This document shows, piece by piece, positions 1 to 5,651 of a stretch of DNA of 9,788 nucleotides (position 1 is the stretch's first letter; the number at the start of each line of letters is the position of its first letter). This DNA comes from Fen-7 sp041494285 (GTDB lineage Archaea > Halobacteriota > Methanosarcinia > Methanotrichales > Methanotrichaceae), in assembly GCA_041494285.1 (NCBI GenBank), contig JBGQAL010000106.1, positions 1 to 9,788 of the forward strand, given 5' to 3'. The notes beneath the pieces are model-generated. The model did not search any database, was not told the origin of the DNA, and saw nothing but the letters and a program-made list of their open reading frames with translations. The position numbers were made by a program, and so were the translations under genes.

Positions 1-122
1 CCGATGAGCTTGGTGCTTGGGAGCAAGATCGGAATGCAATCGGGGCAACAGTAAGATGGAAATTCAATAAAAATGATGCCAGGGCAAAACTCCAGAGGCA
101 TTACCTTAACTTGCAAAATTAA
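1..122 (+). CDS. IS630-family transposase, C-terminal fragment (partial at window edge)
   Basis: The reading frame enters from the left edge (codons begin at base 3) and stops at TAA 120-122. The visible 39 residues begin DELGAWEQDRNAIGA and continue with VRWKFNKNDARAKLQRHY. This resembles the conserved end of IS630/Tc1-type DDE transposases, which usually runs AWxxxRN, then a W-F/T-x-x-DAR-x-K-hydrophobic-x-R-x-Y block. These enzymes cut and paste an insertion sequence into TA dinucleotides. The DDE catalytic residues would lie to the left and are not visible, so I cannot say whether the full gene is intact. The assignment rests on a short motif recalled from the family. Confidence 0.7.
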   Translation, partial: DELGAWEQDRNAIGATVRWKFNKNDARAKLQRHYLNLQN

Positions 123-153
123 TGTTCCTGAGCACTAGTACTTTTAATTAGTA
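1..153. mobile_element. Right end of an IS630-type insertion sequence (boundary approximate)
   Basis: The transposase fragment ends at 122, and IS630 elements normally end a few tens of bases past the transposase stop. The neighbouring minus-strand gene loses its family similarity at about 150-156, so the element edge is probably there. TA dinucleotides, the usual IS630 target, are present at 152-153 and nearby. The other end is outside the window, so the terminal inverted repeat could not be confirmed. Confidence 0.5.
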
Positions 154-360
154 ATAGAGATTACCGTCCTTGTAACCGAAGCATAGAGGAACGATGTAAG
201 GACGATCATCCTCAGACATGGCCAGCTTGCAAACCGTCGCTGCGCCAATTATGGACTCCAGCTCCGCGCGGTCCTCAATCTCTCTATCTTTTCTCCTCAT
301 CCTTTTCAGATGGGCCACGGTTTTGCCCCTTCCTTCTTTTATCGTACCTAGCTTCTTCAC
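148..360 (-). pseudogene. Truncated pyridoxamine 5'-phosphate oxidase-like (NimA-type) flavin-binding protein
   Basis: The minus-strand frame encodes up to 70 residues. From internal residue 21 it reads MRRKDREIEDRAELESII, then a CKLAMSEDDRPYIVPLCFGY strand pair and GNLYY, followed at once by TAA. This is the N-terminal third of the small split-barrel flavin proteins related to pyridoxamine-phosphate oxidase and nitroimidazole reductase (usual length about 140-160 residues, usually continuing LYFHSA-x-G-x-K). The fold cannot form from this piece. The break abuts the insertion-sequence end, so the gene was probably split by it. Possible starts are GTG at 360, GTG at 318 (preceded by a purine-rich GGAAGGGG) and ATG at 300; the family start fits 300 best. 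Substrate unknown; such proteins typically bind FMN or F420. Confidence 0.7.
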
Positions 361-496
361 AAAGTGACATGTTGATCTGGAGGTATCTTTGATTAATTTT
401 GTACATCTATCGTACTTTCTTACAGATGGATTTACTATTTCCTCAATTGGTCGAGTTCAGAGTATTGGTCTAAATAATGCTAATCTTGCAACTTCG

Positions 497-817
497 TTAA
501 TCCTTCTTCAGGATGAACTTCATCTCCGATATGTCGACCTCCCAAGGTCCGAGGTTCTTGTCCATAGAAAATCCCATGCTCAGCCAAAGGCCTCCAGGGA
601 ACATGCTTTCTCCGGGATGATTTTCGTTGAAATCGCAGAAAAGTTCGTAGATTGTACGCCATCCTCCTTCCCCAATGTGCGGCTTGCCTTCGAGGATGTA
701 CTCCACCAGGTCCCAATTGGGAATAGCCAGCTTCAGAAGGCCGATGAGAACGTCGCATTCCTTCGAGCTGGAGGAGAAGAGGGCCCTGACCTGCTCCGCG
801 TTTAAAATTGATCTCAT
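497..817 (-). CDS. Hypothetical acidic protein, 106 aa
   Basis: I do not recognise a family. The product is a soluble-looking protein with no signal peptide or membrane segment. It begins MRSILNAEQVRALFSSSSKE, has a probable helical first third, a glycine/tryptophan-rich middle (GEGGWRTIYELFCDF around 49-63; FPGGLWLSMGFSMD around 73-86) and a lysine-rich end. I chose this strand over the overlapping + strand frame (389-805) because its composition (four tryptophans, alternating hydrophobic and acidic stretches) looks like a folded protein, whereas the + frame reads like antisense. The ATG at 815-817 has only a weak GAAGG upstream. Its length suggests a single small domain. It is separated by about 115 bp from the upstream minus-strand gene, so it may have its own promoter, though I see no clear TATA box. 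Function cannot be inferred from the neighbours. Confidence 0.55.
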   Translation of the reverse strand: MRSILNAEQVRALFSSSSKECDVLIGLLKLAIPNWDLVEYILEGKPHIGEGGWRTIYELFCDFNENHPGESMFPGGLWLSMGFSMDKNLGPWEVDISEMKFILKKD

Positions 818-932
818 AAAATTGCCTTCGGCATTTGGCTCATCGAATATTTCAAGCTTTCAGATGCGAACAGAAACGCGCTGCACATAGAAAAGAGCGC
901 CAAACCAGCTTATCGTTATCAGAAAAGAAGAA

Positions 933-1154
933 TCAGTGAGACGCACCGTGCGCCTCTGCGTGTCCTGCACCGTGTGGTGCGGCGTTGGTCCCGGCTTTCA
1001 CGATGAGGAAGTCCTTGTCCAGGTAGGCCTGGTGGCCCAGGTCGAGACATTCCTTGCAGATGTTGAAAGTGGTATCCTTCAGTCCGTGGATGGTAGCCTG
1101 CTTGGCCTTTACTATCACGGTCTCCTTGTCCACACCGCACAGCTGACACTTCAT
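933..1154 (-). CDS. Small zinc-ribbon-like CxxC/CxxC protein with histidine tail, 73 aa
   Basis: The protein starts MKCQLC and has two CxxC knuckles, C3/C6 and C33/C36, separated by 26 residues. That is the layout of a single zinc ribbon or treble-clef site. A short linker follows (GHQAYLDKDFLIVKAG), then a tail with histidines at 61, 65, 69 and 73, exactly four residues apart, separated by Gly, Ala, Ser and Glu. The ATG at 1152-1154 is preceded by a GAGGTGAT ribosome site that overlaps the end of ubiX; only 7 bp separate the two genes, so they are almost certainly co-transcribed. Plausible roles are metal binding or a small partner protein, but I do not recognise the specific family. The link to UbiX function is unknown. 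Confidence 0.75.
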   Translation of the reverse strand: MKCQLCGVDKETVIVKAKQATIHGLKDTTFNICKECLDLGHQAYLDKDFLIVKAGTNAAPHGAGHAEAHGASH

Positions 1155-1161
1155 GAGATCA

Positions 1162-1746
1162 TCACCTCATTCCGGACTGATTCGAACCGTTATAAGCGTT
1201 TCCTTTCCATCGCGGGTACAGGTTGTTCTCCACTCCGATCGAGTCTAGAACCCTGCCAACCAGGACATCGATGAGATCCTCCAGGTTCTGCGGACGTGAG
1301 TAAAATGCGGGGCAGGCGGGCAGAACCACAGCTCCCGCCTCTGTGACGGAGACCATATTCCTTAGCTGGATTAGGCTAAGCGGAGTCTCCCTGGGTACCA
1401 TCACCAGCTTCCTTCTATCCTTGAGGCAGATCTCAGCGCTTCTTCCGATCAGGTTGTCGGACATTCCAGATGCCACTCCGGCCAGAGTTTTCATGCTGCA
1501 GGGAATTATCACCATGGCATCAAAGCGGTAAGATCCACTGGCTATGGGTGCTGTGAAATCGTCCTCGGCGTAGACATGATCGGCCAAATCCTCCACGTCC
1601 TCCGGCGAAAAGTTTGTCTCCACCTCGATTATCTTCCTGGCCGAGTCTGTTATGACCAAGTGTATTACGCTACCTTGAAGAACCTGTAGCAGCCTGATTC
1701 CGTAGCCCACTCCCGATGCACCGCTTATGCCTACAACAAATTCCAA
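1162..1746 (-). CDS. ubiX: Flavin prenyltransferase UbiX
   Basis: UbiX joins a dimethylallyl group to FMN to make prenylated FMN, the cofactor of UbiD-type decarboxylases. The 194-residue product has the family hallmarks in order: the flavin-binding GISGASG loop (6-12), the CSMKTLAGVASG segment (83-94), DNLIGRSAEICLKDRR (97-112), the VPRETPLS phosphate/prenyl-binding motif (117-124, R119 and E120), and ACPAFYSRPQ near 144-153. The length is normal. The start is TTG at 1744-1746, preceded by an AGAGGT ribosome site that lies inside a 13-bp tandem repeat. Archaea generally do not make ubiquinone; the known need in many archaea is the UbiD-type anhydromevalonate phosphate decarboxylase of the modified mevalonate (isoprenoid lipid) pathway, which is the likeliest role here by inference. 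The gene is followed closely by the CxxC protein gene. Confidence 0.93.
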   Translation of the reverse strand: MEFVVGISGASGVGYGIRLLQVLQGSVIHLVITDSARKIIEVETNFSPEDVEDLADHVYAEDDFTAPIASGSYRFDAMVIIPCSMKTLAGVASGMSDNLIGRSAEICLKDRRKLVMVPRETPLSLIQLRNMVSVTEAGAVVLPACPAFYSRPQNLEDLIDVLVGRVLDSIGVENNLYPRWKGNAYNGSNQSGMR

Positions 1747-1750
1747 GGAA

Positions 1751-1776
1751 ATGACCTCTTTATATGACCTCTTTAT
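1751..1776. repeat. Perfect 13-bp tandem duplication upstream of ubiX
   Basis: ATGACCTCTTTAT occurs at 1751-1763 and again, without a gap, at 1764-1776. Read on the ubiX strand the unit is ATAAAGAGGTCAT, so the duplication supplies two copies of an AGAGGT Shine-Dalgarno-like core; the nearer one is correctly spaced for the TTG start of ubiX. It could be a small slippage duplication or a pair of binding sites. Confidence 0.85.
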
Positions 1777-1895
1777 TCTTCTATGTTATTTGGCCTGATC
1801 AATGTAAAGATCTTTCTGCTATACGATGATCTTGATCGTTTCTGAATTGCTGACTAAACAACCAATTGCATAAAACGGCTTCTTCGTACAAGCAG

Positions 1896-2813
1896 CTATT
1901 CTCTCTTCGCCAGTCTACTCAGGGTTGCCGCGGCGATGATGGGGAAGGTTATGGTCGCATCGCCATAAACTGTAACGTACCTCGCACCCGCGGAGATTTT
2001 TCCCCAGGAGATGGCCTCGGAGAGCGTTGCGCCGGAGAGCCCGCCGTTCTCGGGAGTGTCAGTGGTAAGCTGAATGGCCAAGTCAAAGCTCTTAGGGGTT
2101 ACAAGCATAGACTGCAGGGCGAAATTCTTGGGTACTCCGCCTCCGATGATCATGATCCCAGCCCTCTCCGCCTCAAAACAGATGTCGACGATCTCTTTAA
2201 TGTCTGCGAGAGTGTCCACATAGAGGGGTTTATTCTGTCGATGCAGCCAGGCCTGCAGTCCTATCATGGAGTCGGACATCGCGGGACAGAAGACAGGTAC
2301 GTGGCATTCGTAGGCTGATCTCAGGATGGATTTTGGGTCTGAGATCCGGGAGCCTATCAGCCTCAAGAACTCCGTGCCCGATATCGGATCAGTCCTCTCC
2401 GGCAGGATTGACTGCATCAGCTCCTCGAACTTGATGAAATGCTCGTCCGGCAGGAAGACGTCATAAATCCTGCTCAACCCTTCTTCCCTCAGGGCGGCAT
2501 CATCGGATTCGGGATTGCCCAGACGATGCGACCCAAAAGACTCTATGACGTCGTGGACCAGGTTTGCGCCTGTTGTGACAAGGACATCGATGTGGCCCTC
2601 CCTAATCAGCCCAGAAACAACGTTCCTCAACCCCGCGGGCACCATCGCGCCGGAGAGGGTGAAAAACCTGGTGTACTCTTCGCCCAGCATCTGCTCGTAG
2701 ATGCTCACCGCCTCGGCCAATCTTCTGGCTCCAAAGCCGCAGTGCTCCATGCCGGCCACAAGCTCAACAATGCTCATCCCCGGACCGATCTCCATCTGAC
2801 GAACGTTCTCCAT
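1896..2813 (-). CDS. dys: Deoxyhypusine synthase
   Basis: This enzyme uses NAD and spermidine to transfer an aminobutyl group to one lysine of translation factor aIF5A, the first step of hypusine formation. The 305-residue length is typical for archaea. Visible landmarks: LSGAMVPAGLR (53-63), the NAD-binding TTGANLVHD (80-88), GGGVPKNF (224-231), where K229 matches the catalytic lysine that carries the aminobutyl intermediate, SGATLSEAISWGKI (260-273), which lines the spermidine/NAD site, and YGDATITFPIIAA (283-295). The ATG at 2811-2813 has an AAGGTGA ribosome site just upstream. The gene runs divergently from the fpo operon and is separated by 149 bp from ubiX downstream, so it is probably its own unit. 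Nothing looks damaged. Confidence 0.95.
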   Translation of the reverse strand: MENVRQMEIGPGMSIVELVAGMEHCGFGARRLAEAVSIYEQMLGEEYTRFFTLSGAMVPAGLRNVVSGLIREGHIDVLVTTGANLVHDVIESFGSHRLGNPESDDAALREEGLSRIYDVFLPDEHFIKFEELMQSILPERTDPISGTEFLRLIGSRISDPKSILRSAYECHVPVFCPAMSDSMIGLQAWLHRQNKPLYVDTLADIKEIVDICFEAERAGIMIIGGGVPKNFALQSMLVTPKSFDLAIQLTTDTPENGGLSGATLSEAISWGKISAGARYVTVYGDATITFPIIAAATLSRLAKRE

Positions 2814-2946
2814 CTGCTCACCTTAATAATGACAAATTTGTTTTTTTAGTTCTAGAAATATTGAGATTTAAGCCTGGCAATGCGAAATGGTTTCTCATAA
2901 ACCTTTTATACCAGACCTTATGTTTAGCTTTTACGGAGGAGAAACA
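2814..2946. promoter_or_regulatory. Divergent intergenic region with promoters of dys and the fpo operon
   Basis: This 133-bp AT-rich stretch separates dys (leftward) from fpoA (rightward). The best TATA-like element for fpo is TTTATA at 2905-2910, preceded by a run of purines (ATAAA, 2897-2901); archaeal spacing would place the transcript start at about 2930-2936, giving a very short leader. An alternative is AAATATT near 2857-2863, giving a leader of about 60 nt. A palindrome TTCTAGAA lies at 2850-2857, between the two transcription units, and could be a regulator site. None of this is experimentally supported. Confidence 0.45.
2935..2941 (+). promoter_or_regulatory. Ribosome binding site that fixes the fpoA start
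   Basis: GGAGGAG lies 5 nt before the ATG at 2947. This decides for the internal ATG over the upstream in-frame ATG at 2887, which would add 20 residues (MVSHKPFIPDLM...) translated from the promoter region. Confidence 0.8.
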
Positions 2947-3348
2947 ATGGCCGGCGAACCGATGGCAGTGGATTATTATATACCACTTATTATATTCATG
3001 ATAATGGGAGCTATCGTGCCCATAGCGGCTTTAGCGGCTATCAAGATCGTAGCACCTCTGAAGCCGAGCCGCAAGAAACGATCTACCTACGAAGGTGGAC
3101 TGTGTCCCGTCCGCGACGCTAAGATCCAATACAGTGTTCAATACTACCTGTTCGCAATCGTTTTTGTGATATTCGATGTTGAGGTTCTTTTCTTATACCC
3201 TTGGATCTATGTCTACGCGAATAAGGCCCTGCAGCAGTTCATGGTCTTCGGGATGAACAGTGCCGTCTTCGAGATGCTCCTATTCATCGTTGTACTGCTT
3301 GTTGGATTGCTCTATGCTGTTAAGAAGGAGGCTTTGCGTTGGGTATAA
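2947..3348 (+). CDS. fpoA: F420H2 dehydrogenase membrane subunit FpoA (NuoA/ND3-like)
   Basis: FpoA is a small membrane subunit at the junction of the peripheral and membrane arms of the complex I-like Fpo enzyme. The 133-residue product has three predicted membrane helices (about 11-35, 66-88 and 105-125). It carries the family signature: YEGG...P (48-54), then YYLFAIVFVIFDVEVLFLYPW (66-86) with acidic residues D77 and E79 in the FDVE motif of helix 2. In most complex I proteins the first block reads YECG; here the Cys is replaced by Gly and a Cys occurs three residues later (C53). First gene of the operon. Its end overlaps fpoB by 10 bp, which suggests translational coupling. Confidence 0.93.
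   Translation: MAGEPMAVDYYIPLIIFMIMGAIVPIAALAAIKIVAPLKPSRKKRSTYEGGLCPVRDAKIQYSVQYYLFAIVFVIFDVEVLFLYPWIYVYANKALQQFMVFGMNSAVFEMLLFIVVLLVGLLYAVKKEALRWV
3325..3331 (+). promoter_or_regulatory. Ribosome binding site within fpoA for the TTG start of fpoB
   Basis: AAGGAGG inside the last codons of fpoA lies 7 nt before TTG at 3339. No ATG or GTG in the fpoB frame is available nearby, so this site decides the TTG start. Confidence 0.75.
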
Positions 3349-3911
3349 GCGATGTCATACCCGTGCCCGTGGTTGTTGACGAAGAGATCTCGAAGTGGAC
3401 GATCTTCGGCCAGCCTGTGGCTGATGTCTGGTTTACAACCACGGAGAAGATCCATCAGATCATCGAGATGGGGCCCATCAAGAACATCTTTAACTGGGGC
3501 AGAAAGAACTCGGTGTACTTTTTGATGCAGCCCATGGGATGCTGCGGTGTTGAGATGTTCGTCTTCGGGGCAGCGCCCTACGACTGCACCAGGTTTGGGT
3601 GCATGCCAAGGAACACACCGCGCCAAACTGATGTGATGATCATCTCCGGCTACATCACAAGAAAGTACCTGCCAGTCATCAAGAACCTCTGGGAGCAGAT
3701 GGTAGAGCCAAAATGGTGCATCGCCATAGGAGAGTGCGCAATATCTGGAGGACCCTTCTACGATTCCTACAACATCATCCAGAACACTGCCGATTACTTC
3801 CCCATCGACGTCTTCGTCCCTGGATGCCCTCCCAGGCCAGAGCAGTTCCTAGAGGCCTTAATGAACCTCCAGGAGAAGATCAAGCAGCGTAAAGACAAGC
3901 GAGGCTACTAA
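3339..3911 (+). CDS. fpoB: F420H2 dehydrogenase subunit FpoB (NuoB/PSST-like, cluster N2)
   Basis: FpoB carries the last Fe-S cluster (N2 type) of the peripheral arm and hands electrons to the methanophenazine site shared with FpoD. The product is 190 residues, normal for the family. The cluster ligands are visible: the tandem pair C68-C69 in QPMGCCGVE, C133 in IGECAISGGPF, and C163 in VPGCPPRPEQFLEAL. The segment R91-x-x-P-R-Q-x-D (RNTPRQTD) corresponds to the R-x-(S/T)-P-R-x-(A/S)-D motif of NuoB, a loop near the quinone site. Two further cysteines, C83 and C88 (YDCTRFGCMPR), lie close to this loop. The TTG start is supported by AAGGAGG. It overlaps fpoA and is followed after 15 bp by fpoCD, whose ribosome site touches the fpoB stop codon. 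Confidence 0.96.
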   Translation: MGISDVIPVPVVVDEEISKWTIFGQPVADVWFTTTEKIHQIIEMGPIKNIFNWGRKNSVYFLMQPMGCCGVEMFVFGAAPYDCTRFGCMPRNTPRQTDVMIISGYITRKYLPVIKNLWEQMVEPKWCIAIGECAISGGPFYDSYNIIQNTADYFPIDVFVPGCPPRPEQFLEALMNLQEKIKQRKDKRGY

Positions 3912-3919
3912 AGGAGGGG
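3911..3919 (+). promoter_or_regulatory. Ribosome binding site for the TTG start of fpoCD
   Basis: AAGGAGGGG begins on the last base of the fpoB stop codon and lies 7 nt before TTG at 3927. It supports the TTG as the start in the absence of a nearby in-frame ATG. Confidence 0.75.
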
Positions 3920-3926
3920 TCTTTTC

Positions 3927-5639
3927 TTGACTACTGCAAGCGATGTCTTAAGCTCAGTCCAGTCTGCCTTCCCGGGAGCCGTTTTGGAGTCCAGGGTAGA
4001 ATCGGACCGTAGGCTGTGGGCCACCATTGATTCCAACAGTATAGTAGACGTCTGCAAACACCTGAGCGAAAAGCTGAACTTCGACCACTACTCTGGCGCC
4101 GCCGGTGTGGATTGGATTGCCAGGAAAGAGATGGAGGTCGTGGAGATCATGGCCAGCCACGGTGCACATCAGGTCGTGGCCATGCTCAAGGCCAAGACGC
4201 CACGGGAAAACCCGTCGGTCAAATCTCTCGCCAACCTCTACTGGAACGCTAACTGGTACGAGCGCGAGACGTGGGAGATGTTCGGCATCAACTTCGAGGG
4301 CCACCCAGGACTTTACCCCTTGCTATTGGGTGACGAGCTAGTGGGAGTTTGGCCCTGGAGGAAGGACTTCAAGGGCTATCCCGATCTGACCACCGGCCAG
4401 AGGGCTGTTGAGCGGCCCACATCTGAGGGGTATACTGAATACTTCATACCGCCGACGCCTGCTGAGATTGAGGCCGGCACCGTCCCGAAGGAGAGGCCAA
4501 AATATCCATCCTTCAGAGAGCGGGAGGAGAAGGAGATCAAGTCCGACTCAGAGATGATCATGCACATGGGTCCCCAGCATGCCATGCTTCCGGGACCTTT
4601 CCTACTGGATATCCTCGTAGAGGGAGAAAGGGTTCACAAGGCCTTCCTCGACCTGGGCTTCATCCATAAGGGCATCGAGAAGATCATGGAGAATAGGACC
4701 TGGCTCCAGGCGTTAACCTACACCGACAGGATGTGCTACGTGGCCTCCCTTTCCAATAACGAGTGCTATTGTGGGGCAGTGGAGAGGATACTGGGCCTGG
4801 AGGTTCCACAGAGGGCACAGTACATCCGCGTCATCCTGGAGGAACTCTCAAGGATACAGAGCCACCTGATAGGAACAGGCGAGTTCATGACTCTGATTGC
4901 CGGCGTTGGTTACGCTCCATGGAACTTCATGATCATCGACAGGGAGAGCATCATCTCTCTGATAGAGAGCGTCACAGGAGCCAGGCTCACCCACACCTTC
5001 GTGCGCTTTGGCGGTGTACGAAACGACCTTCCCGAAGGTTTCGTCGATAAGTGCAGAAGCGCCCTGAAGTACATCGAGTCCAGGACCAAGGAGTACATCG
5101 AGCTCTTCGAGCAGGATCCCATCTACCACATGAGAATGGAGAACGTGGGCATCGTCACTCCTGATAATGCCAAACGCATGGGCATTTCCGGGCCGCCCCT
5201 TCGGGCCGCGGGCATTGCCTACGATATGAGGAAAGAGGATCCCATACTTGTTTACCCCGACCTGGACTTCAAGGTGGTCACCGGTACGAGGGGTGACTCT
5301 GCAGACAGGATCGATGTCAGGCTTCGAGAGATTCTGGAGAGCATTCACATCATAGAGCAGTGTCTGGACCGGATACCTGCAGGGCCGATCAAGACGGAGA
5401 CGAAGGTGCCAAAGAAGATCCCGGCAGGAGAGGCCTACTACAGGGTTGAGGACCCACGGGGAGAGATGGGCATGTACGTTATCAGCGACGGTGGCGACAA
5501 GCCCTACCGAGTAAAGGTACGTGGACCGGTCTACGCCACCCTGCAGACGCTGCCTCCGCTTCTCGAAGGTGTCTACATAGCGGACGCGGTGGCCATTACG
5601 GGCAGCATGGACGGCTGTCCATCCGAGGCGGACAGATAG
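3927..5639 (+). CDS. fpoCD: Fused F420H2 dehydrogenase subunit FpoCD (NuoC + NuoD)
   Basis: One 570-residue chain joins two subunits of the peripheral arm. Residues 1 to about 148 are NuoC-like: the signature YERETWEMFGINFEGHP lies at 111-127 and the domain ends with WPWRKDF (142-148). A hydrophilic linker of about 60 residues (149-208) leads to the NuoD-like part: MIMHMGPQH (210-218), GFIHKGIEK (244-252), YTDRMCYVASLSNNE (265-279), RGEMGMYVISDG (511-522) and the end ADAVAITGSMDGCPSEADR. NuoD supports the methanophenazine site next to FpoB. The tyrosine matching the quinone-contacting Tyr of complex I is present (Y271), but the HPxxHG loop is HAMLPG, so the second histidine is absent. C270 and C564 match hydrogenase nickel-ligand positions by my alignment. 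In Methanosarcina fpoC and fpoD are separate genes; Escherichia coli nuoCD is fused. The frame is unbroken, with no sign of an assembly join. Confidence 0.95.
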   Translation: MTTASDVLSSVQSAFPGAVLESRVESDRRLWATIDSNSIVDVCKHLSEKLNFDHYSGAAGVDWIARKEMEVVEIMASHGAHQVVAMLKAKTPRENPSVKSLANLYWNANWYERETWEMFGINFEGHPGLYPLLLGDELVGVWPWRKDFKGYPDLTTGQRAVERPTSEGYTEYFIPPTPAEIEAGTVPKERPKYPSFREREEKEIKSDSEMIMHMGPQHAMLPGPFLLDILVEGERVHKAFLDLGFIHKGIEKIMENRTWLQALTYTDRMCYVASLSNNECYCGAVERILGLEVPQRAQYIRVILEELSRIQSHLIGTGEFMTLIAGVGYAPWNFMIIDRESIISLIESVTGARLTHTFVRFGGVRNDLPEGFVDKCRSALKYIESRTKEYIELFEQDPIYHMRMENVGIVTPDNAKRMGISGPPLRAAGIAYDMRKEDPILVYPDLDFKVVTGTRGDSADRIDVRLREILESIHIIEQCLDRIPAGPIKTETKVPKKIPAGEAYYRVEDPRGEMGMYVISDGGDKPYRVKVRGPVYATLQTLPPLLEGVYIADAVAITGSMDGCPSEADR

Positions 5640-5651
5640 GAGGGAGAGAAT

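Noticed and set aside
389..805. Plus-strand ORF of 138 codons opposite the hypothetical gene
   Set aside because: It has no recognisable domain, and its composition reads like antisense of the minus-strand gene at 497-817, which looks more like a folded protein.
1823..1839. Inverted repeat ACGAT-7 nt-ATCGT between ubiX and dys
   Set aside because: Arms are only 5 bp with no T-run of note, so neither a terminator nor an operator call is justified.
2439..2849. Plus-strand ORF of 136 codons opposite dys
   Set aside because: It overlaps a clearly recognised deoxyhypusine synthase gene and shows no domain of its own.
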